Source: Prinsepia uniflora (lineage: Eukaryota > Streptophyta > Magnoliopsida > Rosales > Rosaceae). From it: 64,000 bases of DNA. The notes under the pieces are model-generated. The model ran no database searches. It saw only the letters and a list, made by a program, of their open reading frames with translations, and had not been told where the DNA came from. This document shows, one piece after another, positions 46,502-56,124 of this stretch; the stretch's first letter is position 1, and each line of letters opens with the position of its first letter. Both the position numbers and the translations under genes were made by a program. The stretch is taken from NCBI GenBank assembly GCA_032719365.1, contig CM064866.1, positions 4,693,781 to 4,757,780 on the forward strand. The letters are read 5' to 3'.

Positions 46502-48268
46502 TCAGAGATAAAGCTTTCCAGGGAGGCGTGGGGAGATGAGAACTTCCAAAGGAGTAGCTTTCGGAATAGTCAAACCCGGGCTCTCCGTCATGTCAACAAG
46601 CTTACCCGATGGAGCTTCAAACCGAAACGAATGAAGCAGACGAGCAAGCGTGATGTGAAGGACTTGCATTGCAAACGACGCCCCAGGGCACGACCTTCTC
46701 CCGGAGCCAAAAGGCATCAGCTCAAATTGTTGGCCTCGAACATCAACATGGGCATGGCTCGTCAAGAACCTCTCTGGCACAAACCCAGATGGGTTCTCCC
46801 AAACACTTGGATCCCTCTGAATCTTCCATACATTGACCACTAACCGAGTGCCAGCTGGGACGTGGTAGCCAGCCACGGTGCAATCCTCCAGAGCTTCTCT
46901 TGGTCCTAATAGAGGCCCGGCTGGGTATAGACGCAGGGTTTCCTTGATAATGGCTTGAAGATACACCAAGTTTTTAATGTCTGATTCATCGACTTGCCTG
47001 TCTCTCCCAACATGGAGATGTATCTCTTCTTCTGCTTTCTTCAGGACATGGGGATTGTTCAAGAGTAATGAGATTGCCCATGTTAGAGTTCCCGCCGTTG
47101 TGTCACTCCCACCAAGGATAATCGCCTGCAATTCCATAATCAATATTCAATATTGGATAGGGAAAATTGGTCCAATAAGCTCTCACTTGTATCAATTTTT
47201 GTTCAACTAATACTGGTCTGGTCCAGTGTATTTGATATATGTTTCAAGTTCAAATCTTTTTATAAGTACTAAAAGGAACTGTTATGGAAAAACTACCAGA
47301 CAGGTGGACTTGATGCTGGTATCTGGACTGTGCTGAAAATTTGAGAGTTGTCCTTCCTCCTGAAGAGACAACATGACATCAATGAAGTCTTCATCTTCAC
47401 CTTCTGGCTTGACTGTTTCACGAGAAAGCGGTCTCCTTTGGCGATGTTCATCAAGCCACCCTCCAAGTATGGCATCCAAGTCTTTAGCCGTTTTCTTCAT
47501 TGCCTTCTCATGCCCCTGCAAATCCAACCACCATAGAAATGGCAGAGCATCGGAAACCACAAAAATCCCAATCAGATGAAAAAACTGAGCAATTGCCTTC
47601 TGACACCGCCGCGCCTCAGACCCATCCTCACATTTTGCTGAGGCTCCAAAATACCGTTTCCCAGCCACCATCCTGACCACAACGTTTAATGTCAATTCCT
47701 CCAACCAACGATTGAGTCGAACAAGCACAGGACACGAAGAACCATTTTGGACCCATAAATTGTGCAGTTCTTTGATCCCCATGTCAAGCTCTGATGTCCT
47801 GACATGTTTAAGCATCTCAAGCCTTCTGTTTGAAAGAAGCTCAAGTGTTGCAATTTTCCTCATCTCACGCCAAAATGGGCTATAGGGAGCGAAGCCAAAC
47901 ACGGCGTAGTTGTAGCCCATGTGCTTGGCAGCCACCGTGGTGGGACGAGAAGCAAGTGCCCTGTCATTTATAGTGAAGCAGTCTTTTGCTACTTCCCAGC
48001 TGCTCACCACAAAAGCTCGGCGGCTGCCTAGTCTGATGTTGAAAGCTGAGCCATACTTGTCAGCCATGGCTCCAAGTGTCCGGTAGAGAAGTTGGTCTCC
48101 TCCGCCTAGAAGGTGGAGGTGGCCTATAATTGGCCATCCGCCTGCAGGTTCGGGTGCTTCTTTAGACTTGGAGCCTATAGAAGATTTCCGAAGTAATGCA
48201 CAAAGGAGAAAAATTAGAGATACAAACACACTAATGGTGATAAATTGGAAAGAAAGATTCATGGTCAC
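46502..48268 (-). CDS. Cytochrome P450, CYP82-like (531 aa, 2 exons)
   Basis: Exons 48268-47297 and 47125-46502, with a GT-AG intron of 171 bp at phase 0 between CL and AII. The N-terminus has a hydrophobic ER anchor (about residues 6-26), then a proline hinge (PEPAGGWPIIGHLHLLGG). FGFAPYSPFWREMRKIATLELLSNRRLEML is split across residues 120-150 and is characteristic of CYP82. The I-helix is LGGSDTT (328-334), the K-helix KETLR (385-389), PERF 441-444, and the heme loop FGSGRRSCPG has Cys470. CYP82 members oxidise terpenoid, phenylpropanoid, flavonoid or alkaloid substrates on the ER with a P450 reductase; the substrate here cannot be read. All key residues are present and the length is normal, so the gene looks functional. 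CYP82C/D assignment is uncertain. Confidence 0.92.
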
Positions 48269-48309
48269 AGAACTTAATATGAATTGATAAATCAGAATAT
48301 CCCAGTTAA

Positions 48310-48317
48310 TTTATATA
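48310..48317 (-). promoter_or_regulatory. TATA box of the P450 gene
   Basis: TATATAAA on the minus strand, about 42 bases before the ATG, leaving a 5' UTR of roughly 10-20 bases. Confidence 0.55.
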
Positions 48318-48320
48318 CAA

Positions 48321-50675
48321 GTACTCAACTTAGGATCAGCAGGTTAGGCAGCATGAGCCATGCCAAAGCCCCAAGGCAAGCGGCATGTCTTGTTAAGAGG
48401 CCTTAAACAATTCTTACTTCTTTGGTAGTTGGTGGAAAACTAACAGGACCCGTTTGGGGCTTCATTACCTTATGATCCTGTCACAATGGCTCAAATTCAA
48501 TTCAAAACGAGTTTATCATGTGTCTAAACTCAACTCACCCAAATCTCTGTCTATAAAATAAACTGAGAAGAAAATACGACTGGGGTAGATTGTGTGATGA
48601 TCATATACATGCTTGAGGGTTGGTTAGGATTAAGTCAAAGAAGCCAATCTGGCACTTTAAAATATTGCCAGAAATGTTTGTATGCTGAATAATATATCCA
48701 TCAAATTGTATGCTGAATTATATATTGATAAAATTGTTATCCATCAAAGGATTAAACCCAAGTAACTACCCAAAATGCAAAAGAGCTCGACATGAAAACC
48801 ACAATTGCGAGAAGACTCAAGGTAATTTCTGGCACAACAACTATAAGATCATTTATTTTAGCATTTGAGTCATTCTTTTTACTAGATTCATTATTTCAAA
48901 GTCATAAATACCTTCCAACTCAAAGAGCATATGGAAATCTAAAGATAAAACAAAAACAAAACCCCAATTCCAAACATCATTGTTTCGAGAAGGAAAATAA
49001 TTTGACAGAGATGAAGTTACTGAGATTGCAATGATGAACAGCGTGAAAACTGAAAACCTAAAGTTCAATAATTGCGTGGGCTCTCTGCGTTGGCGCTTGC
49101 TCCAGAAAGCATCATCATCTCTATCTCTGTCTCTGCGTCCCAATTCCGAACACATGTTCTAAGTAAAAGACAGCCCGCAATCATGAACACCAATTCCTAA
49201 TTTGCGATTGACTAACACCATCTGCGATCTTTTTCCTCGCATCTTAATTGGTTTCAACAGCCAACGTGACTGTTCAGATTTTTTTAGTATGATAAGGGCC
49301 CTTTGTTAAAGATTCCCATGGCCTATTAATCACACACGAGGCCCAGTACTATTGGATCGAACACAATCTCAACGTGGTACAAGCGGTATTTTGGCTAAAT
49401 TAAAGCAACCGTTCTTAAATTTTGCCATGTAATTGTCCTTAAATTTTAACATTAGTGTCCGCTGTCTTTATATTTTACCATAATAATTGAATTAGTCCCT
49501 CTATTAAAAATTCAAACGAAATCCGCGAAAAAAAAGCACGTGAAATGCATGAGTGAATAGTCGAGGAGTGAGGACAAAATAGACATTTCATCCATAGTTA
49601 CATGGTTCGGTGAAGGGGGATCTGACTCGTGTTCTGGAACACCTGATCTCAAATGGATACAGTTCCTATTCAGATCGTCAAATCAACTGACTCAGAAATT
49701 CAAAATAAATTGAGGGTATAAGATGATTTAGTTACCTACGCAAACTGAAAAAATATTGAGTTCATGGAGTCGTTTCCTCAAAGACAAAGAATCCACAAAG
49801 AATCTCACTATGAATAACCCTTCCCTAATCTGTGTGTATCTTGGGACCAATCTGCAGCTTCCTCTATATTGATTAACCCTTCCCTAATTGATAACTTGAT
49901 ATTAATAATTTAGAAGTAATTAAATTGTTTTTATATTATAATTTGATTGTTTAGAATTGTGAATAAAAAAAAAAAACAAATCATAATCTGATTAGAAGTT
50001 TGGAATTTTTTTTATATTATAGTTTTTTGGGTAATATAATTCTTTTCTTAGTGCTTGGCTACATAAATTATCTTATGTTAAGTTATATTAAATTAATTTT
50101 AAGTGTCCCAAAATATTAATAAAAAAATGAAATGTGATCCAAATTTTCGCACCAATTATATATACTCTAATTTTTCGGGATCTCCCTAATCTATCACCAT
50201 GTACCAGAACACATTTTTCAAACCGAACCGACCCAACTAGGTAATTTTCATCGGCATCTGAGATTGCGGCTGGATATCTCCACTTGCCTCCGGCTCCTCC
50301 TCCCGTAGCTTTTCGACTTTGAAATCTACTGACTTTTCTAGATAGATATCAATTAGCTTTCTCTCCTCCGGCAGCTCTTTTACAGTGATATGAATTGGCT
50401 GGTGGATTTTCCAAATTGATATCTATCTGCTTTAGCTCTTCCAGTTTCTACATCGATGCCGAAACTAGCATTCATAAATCGCTCAACTTCCTCAACTAAA
50501 CCCTTATACAACACATTAAGTACTCTTCTTCACTAAATGTCAAGGCTCGATCATCCTCGCCATTTCTCGTCGGAATCCATCATAAGGTAAATCCTACAAA
50601 ACCCTATATACACTCGCACACCATCTTATTCAAATCAAAATAAAATATTTGGGAACAACAACCTGAACCAGAAAC
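48321..50675. other. Intergenic DNA upstream of the P450, no gene seen
   Basis: AT-rich, with several A and T tracts. A 100-codon minus frame at 48853-49155 starts with an Arg/Asp-rich stretch (RRDRDRDDDAFWSKRQRR) and a possible membrane segment but has no recognisable domain. The last 500 bases before the copia element are more mixed (CTCCTCC-rich) but not recognisable. Confidence 0.4.
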
Positions 50676-51356
50676 TGTTAGGAAATTAATCCTCCGCCAC
50701 GCAATTGCTAACAATAAAGATGAAAAAAGAAAATAAAGAAACCAAGAACACAAAAGATTTAACGAGGTTCGGCCAATTAACTTGCCTACGTCCTCGGAGA
50801 GTTTTCTCCTTCACTATGAGAGAATACAAAATACAAGATTACACTACTCAAGTTTATACCCAACTCGAGCCCTTTTATCCAATAAGATACCCCTTGTACA
50901 CCCTCTCTCAACCCGAGAAAATCACTTTACCCCAAAGAGCTATACACACTCTTTCACCTTCTCTTAACCGAGAAGATCACTCTACTCCAAGAGCTATACA
51001 CACTCTTGAAGTGCTCAAGAAGATCACTCTAGCCCAAGAGCTATACACACTCTTGAAGCACTCACTCACTTGTGAAGTGTTCTCATTGATGTTGAAATGT
51101 GACCAAGCTCTCCACCTTATATAGTGCTTAAGACACAAGTTACAATTGTGTTTTTCCAATGTGGGACATTTTCCTCACATTTCAACATCCTTCATTGAAG
51201 TCCATTCATGCACCTTCTTCAATTAATGTTCTTCTTCATGAAACTTCCACATCAATCTTTTCCTACAAGGTTGAATGAACAACACCATGTATTTATTCCC
51301 AATACATAATCAAATTCAATGCATTAATAATCCACTAAGGAGGCATTAACTCAACA
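50676..51356 (-). repeat. 3' LTR of the copia element (681 bp)
   Basis: Starts TGTTAGGAAATTAATCC, ends CATTAACTCAACA. It has an extra tandem copy of a roughly 45-bp unit (GAAGATCACTCTA... CTTGAAG, 50962-51060) not found in the 5' LTR. Other differences are scattered single bases (for example CCTCGG versus CCTTGG). Confidence 0.9.
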
Positions 51357-51367
51357 ATCTCCCCCTG
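51357..51367 (-). other. Polypurine tract of the copia element
   Basis: On the minus strand, GGCAGGGGGAGAT directly before the LTR start TGTTGAG. Confidence 0.8.
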
Positions 51368-51745
51368 CCGACTTAGGTAGATAATGTTGCATCACCACTT
51401 CAATCCCTGAAGTTCATCTCAAATTGAGATACCGCTTGATATACCAACAAGCATTCCATTGGCCTTATTCTTGTACCAACTACACATACCCCGAATCAGT
51501 TGCATACTGTCTTAGCTCCCCCTGATTCAAAATGGCCAATGTTATGTGCAGCTGCTCCGAGTCAACAATTACCAGTAGGCTTCGAAGAGGGACCTCGACT
51601 TTACCTCTTCCCTAGCAGGATTATCTTTCTCACCATCGTCTGAAACTTGGAAACATGTAGATAGCGTCTCTGCTGTGCCCGCAAACGAGACCCGCTTTAG
51701 GTACCTGTTCTCCTATGCACCCTGTTTCCCAACAACCTTCGAGGT

Positions 51746-52300
51746 CTAAGTTTTTCCTATCAGACGGAACATACTTTTACATTTTTCTCCCTTCATTAGG
51801 ACCATGCAGCCACGTGACACTTTCATAACTCCCCCTGCTGATGAAACCTTGCAGCCCTTGGAGTCTAGTTGGCTCAAGGATATTAGATTTCTCCGGAACT
51901 TTGGGATATACACCACATCACCCAATGTTCGAAATGCTCCATAGAACATTTTGATCTTCACAGTTCCCGTACCCATGACACGACGTCTTGTGCCATCACC
52001 CCAAGTCACAAATCCTTGGACTTCTTGGAACGTATCAAAATATTCTCTCCTAGAGCAAAGGTGATGAGAACAACCACTATCTAATATCCAATAATCTTGA
52101 GAAAAAATGTAATTACCTTTGGAGACTGTGAGAAGTTCTCCAAAATCTCTAGACATCTCCGCTACACCAGCCAAGGAGCAATCTGAGCCCTTATCGTCCT
52201 TCTCTTTCATCAATGGACAATCCGGCTTTATGGTTCCCCACTCCTTGCACTTGTAGCATTGCTTGCCCTTTCCTCTGCCTCTGGATTTAGACCTGCTATG
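51746..52300 (-). pseudogene. Copia zinc knuckle and protease
   Basis: On the minus strand QCYKCKEWGTIKPDCPL is a CCHC knuckle whose His is Thr. The protease carries DYWILDSGCSHHLCSRREYF (catalytic DSG present), VTWGDGTRRRVMGTG and YIPKFRRNLISLSQLDSKG, ending in the gag-pre-integrase start and TAG near 51746. Continuous from 52213 to 51746. Normally this protease matures the polyprotein; here the downstream enzymes are deleted. Confidence 0.82.
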
Positions 52301-52951
52301 CTCACTAAATCCCCTCGCAGTTGACCTTCCCTTACGATTCTGTTCATGAGCAATGAAGACGGAACCTTAAGAATCATCGGCTTTCCTTCTCTTCTCATGT
52401 GATAAGAGAGTCGATTCTACATCCTCCATCTTCAGTGTATCCTTACCATACACAATTGTAGTAACAATATTCTCATATGAATCGGGAAGCTAGGTAAGAA
52501 GTAAAAGGGCTTGATCTTCTTCCTCAATGTTAACCTCAACTCTTGATAGTTGATTTATCAATCCCATGAACACATTGATGTGCTCCATGAGATTTGCACC
52601 TTCTCCCATCTTGAGCTTGTAGAGATCCCGCTTTAAATTCAGCTTCGTTTGCAAGCCTTTCCCAAGATAAAGCTTCTCCATTTTCTCCCAAAGCTCAGGT
52701 GCAGAATCTACATCATTAACATTATTTATAATATTGTCAGCAATATAAAGCCTAATAGTGCTGACACACCTAGACTCCAACTCGTCCCAATCTTCATCTG
52801 ACATCTTCTCTGGCTTCGCATCCTTCCCCTTCAACGGTCTTGCAAGGCCTTGTTGAACTAGGATGTCCTTCACCCTCCTTTGCCATAGAGTGAAATTTCA
52901 TTTTCCATCAAACTGCTCCACCTTGAAATGTGAACCGGTAGAACTTGCCAT
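52301..52951 (-). pseudogene. Copia gag (UBN2/gag-polypeptide type)
   Basis: Start ATG at 52951-52949 (MASSTGSHFKVEQFDGK), 41 bases after the PBS in the element's direction. An in-frame TGA at 52900-52898 replaces the conserved Trp before NFTLWQRRVKD. The open part 52873-52490 has LWEKMEKLYL, LKRDLYKLKMGEGANLMEHI and LINQLS. A TAG (52492-52490) then breaks LLLT-LPDSYENIV, and a TAA lies near 52370. It encoded the capsid protein. Confidence 0.82.
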
Positions 52952-52980
52952 GGCAAACTGCTCACGATCGATAAATCGAA

Positions 52981-52992
52981 GCTTTGATACCA
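52981..52992 (-). other. Primer binding site of the copia element
   Basis: TGGTATCAAAGC on the minus strand, two bases inside the 5' LTR end: the tRNA-Met-type PBS of copia elements. Confidence 0.85.
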
Positions 52993-52994
52993 CT

Positions 52995-53350
52995 TGTTAG
53001 GAAATTAATCCTCCGCCACGCAATTGCTAACAATAAAAATGAAAAAAGAAAATAAAGAAACCAAGAACACAAAAGATTTAACGAGGTTCGGCCAATTAAC
53101 TTGCCTACGTCCTTGGAGAGTTTTCTCTTTCACTATGAGAGAATACAAAATACAAGATTACACTACTCAAGTTTATACCCAACTCGAGCCCTTGTATCCA
53201 ATAGGATACCCCTTGTACACCCTCTCTCAACCCGAGAAAATCACTTTACCCCCAAAGAGCTATACATACTCTTTCACCTTCTCTTAATCGAGAAGATCAC
53301 TCTACTTCAAGAGCTATACACACTCTTGAAGCACTCACTCACTTGTGAAG
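52995..53350 (-). repeat. 5' LTR of the copia element, interrupted
   Basis: Matches 50676 onwards until CTCACTTGTGAAG, where the 3' LTR continues TGTTCTCATTGATG but this copy runs into the gypsy LTR at 53351. The remainder should lie to the right of the window. TGAAG (53346-53350) is the expected TSD of the gypsy element. Confidence 0.88.
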
Positions 53351-56124
53351 TGACAGGACCCATCCTAATCCCCTCTGGATTAACGCGGGATGACCCTGCT
53401 CCCGTCTGACATGGAGTGTCAGACAAGGGATATTTCCGACCTTTGCCCTCCCGGGCTAACAGAGTACGCCAGGATCCGGAGGAGGTATGTGATATCTCGG
53501 TCTCTGCTACAGTCCACATCGTATCCAACTTGAAGGGTATTAAAAACAGAAAGACTGTGAGTGGACAAAACAAAGAGTTTATAAAAACATTTCATAAAAA
53601 CCTTTATACCCTCCACTAAAAAGCATGCATGCATAGTAAAACCATTTATCCAATCACATATGTTAAAACATCCATATTTAGGGTCACAGCCCCAAGTTTC
53701 TTAAATAGAAGTCACACGGGCTCCTGCCCAAAACCATTTACAGAAAACCATAGTATAGTAAACATACGTGGGATCTCAGCCCAAATCCATTTATCGTTAT
53801 AAACACAATTTCCCAAAACCAATTGAAATCATGTTTATCCATTATATTCATATCCAGAACCTGTCACGGTAAAATAAAGCTACACGTGTGCTAACCGGGG
53901 TCTCAAACCCAAGTCTCTCAAGGGTCCACCCAGGTCAATGTCCATAGATCAATGACCATCCCTGGAGGTAACGAACCATACCCATCCTGAGAGTAAGGAA
54001 CCCAACTGGGGGGCGACTCCACTCAGTCAGTGCTTCGTGACTACTCCGGGGTCCACCCAGGCCAACGACCCTCCCCGTAGGAAACAATCATATATAAAGG
54101 ATGGAATATGAAAAACCTTTTGAAATCATTCTTGAAAACTTTCAAGGATTCATGCCCGGCCCCTCATAAGCCGTCATAATCCATAAAATCCTTTCATGGG
54201 TTCATGCCGGTTCCCATAAACCGTCATGAACCATAAAAACCATTTCAAGGGTTCATGCCAGTTCCCATAAACCGTCACGAACCATAAAAACCATTTGTAA
54301 GACATAACTGGGCCTTAGGCCCGAATCCACATACAAACTGGACCCCCGGTCCGAATTGTAAACCAACTGGGCCTCCGGCCCGATTCTGTAAATCAAATGG
54401 ACCTCAAGTCCGAGAGTTACCTTTTCAAATTCAAAATCATTTCATGAAATCATAACTAAAACCATAAGTACGGAAAATCAGTGTAAAATCGAAAACCTCG
54501 ATTTACGTGCAAGCACGTAAATCGCCTCGTAAAGCGTGAAATGATATAAATCACAAGCATCCAAATCAACATAATAAAATCACATTCATAATCCATATAA
54601 AACATTTATGCATGCATCATAGTTTAGAAATCAAGGTCCACTCACAGACCGTCCGAAGTCGCGCCTCGAAACGCGTGCCATAATCGTCTCCCGAGTCAAT
54701 CATCGTCACCGGGACTCCCAAACCTGTCCAAATTAATTTAGAGGGTTACTAATAGCCTCATTAACCTCTCATTGAAGTCCCATAATTTTCCCGATTTTCT
54801 AACTATTTTTAAAACCAAACCTAAACCTTCGGACATCCCGAAACATATCGAGACGATATCTGATCGACTCGAAACCAGTCCCAAAATGTTCGTTACATCG
54901 AATAGATGATTTCGTATGTTGAACACATTCCCAGAAACCCCACCACGCGCTGCCCAAAGGCCCCTGCGTGTGGGCTCACGCGCTGGTGAACAGTGCATCG
55001 TCCTCAGCGATCGAACCGGGTCTAGCCGGTTCACTGGTTCTCCTGCACCGGCGTGACCGGTCCGGCCTGGTTCCTCCCTCAAATCTCGTCCGTTTTGTAA
55101 CATTTCAATCCTAAAAATCCTATTTTCTCTTTTCCAATCTATTCCAATTAACCAAACTAATCAAAACCTTCTAAATCAATCCATAAAAATACCCCCCACG
55201 GTCCCTGTTTTTCCCGGCCACCTTCCAACCTTCCTCCGCCATGAACCACCCTCCAAACCATCCTAAAATGTCCCTAGCAACTCCCTAATCATCTCCCAAT
55301 CACCCAATACAGCCCATTAAGCATAAATCAAAAAATGGAAGAAATGGGGCCTAACCGGGTACGGTGCTCGGGTTTGATGGATTCAGCCGTGCACGGCGGC
55401 GTCACCTGGCCGGCCACCATCCTCCACTGTACTCTCATCACTCACCAGTCTCTCCAGACTCATTGGGGGTTAAGGGTTTGGTGTTTGGGGTGAAGAGTGA
55501 ATCGGTTTGGTAGGTTTGGAAATGGAGAAATGATCGATGATGAAGGAATGGGAGATGCATGTATGTGGAATGGTAGCCAGTGGATGGGTGACACTTGTCA
55601 TTCATCCATTGGTTGCTGAAAGGTAACTGGGCCCACTAAAGTCCAAAAGTGCCTCGTAAAACACGTCACCGTGAATAGTATCCTGGAATTTCCGTGAACC
55701 GTAACTTCGTCGTCGAACGTCCGAATTCGACGTGCCGCCTGTCTACGGATTCATATCGTCCTTATCTACGAAATGGTCCTTGGCCCTCGGCCATCGGACA
55801 TCCCGGTCAAAAAGTCAACATTTGACCCCTTTTAACTAAAATTATCAAAATGCCACTAAACTTTCAAACGTTATAACTTCCTCCTCGAACTTCGGAATTG
55901 AACATGCCACCTGTCTATGAACTCGTGACGTCACGTACTACGTCACGGTCATCGGCCAAAGTCCATTTGACCGTCCGAATGAAAAGTCAACATTTTGCCA
56001 CGACTAGGGGCAAAACGGTCGTTTCGCATCGTTCGTCCGATTTCGCCCTACTAATCACGGATTAGCCTCACTAATCATGATTAGTCACTAATCTAATCTA
56101 GGAATTTGGGACGGGTCGTTACAA
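53351..56124 (-). repeat. Gypsy LTR, family B (2774 bp; 3' LTR in element orientation)
   Basis: Starts TGACAGGACCC, ends GGGTCGTTACA, followed on the right by ACCTTCCCTCCTT, the complement of PPT AAGGAGGGAAGGT. It shares the ends and scattered blocks with the LTR at 25534-28111 but is a distinct subfamily. Closely related to the solo LTR at 60774-63545 (about the same length) and nearly identical over about 1 kb to 59726-60773. Short frames (54738-55103 and others) have no recognisable domain. Confidence 0.88.
54147..54415. repeat. Covarying hairpin modules in gypsy LTR B
   Basis: Three diverged units of TTCATG-CCGGTT-CCCATA-AACCG-TCATGAA (nested inverted repeats) at 54150-54290. Four units with period about 30 follow: GGGCC-TTA-GGCCC (54310), GGACC-CCC-GGTCC (54340), GGGCC-TCC-GGCCC (54369), GGAC-CTCAA-GTCC (54399). 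Each is preceded by (C/A)TG and followed by CGA. G-C to A-T swaps on one arm are mirrored on the other. Confidence 0.8.

Larger units (their letters stand above)
50676..53350 (-). mobile_element. Ty1/copia element with a large internal deletion (gag and protease only)
   Basis: Minus orientation: 5' LTR (52995 onwards, cut at 53350 by a gypsy insertion), PBS, gag, protease, leader-like 3' region, PPT, 3' LTR (50676-51356). The internal region is only 1638 bp. Integrase, RT and RNase H are absent, removed between the gag-pre-integrase start (about 51746) and the 3' non-coding part. Protein sequence suggests a Tork/Tnt1-like lineage (recalled). The left flank is GAAAC; its right partner lies beyond the window. 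Confidence 0.88.

Noticed and set aside
48853..49155. 100-codon minus frame with Arg/Asp-rich start and a hydrophobic segment
   Set aside because: No recognisable family, no supporting splice structure or promoter; could be chance.
54738..55103. 121-codon minus frame also present at 60103-60486
   Set aside because: Both lie in copies of the same gypsy LTR segment, and the frame is disrupted in the more diverged LTR at 60774-63545; shared DNA explains it.
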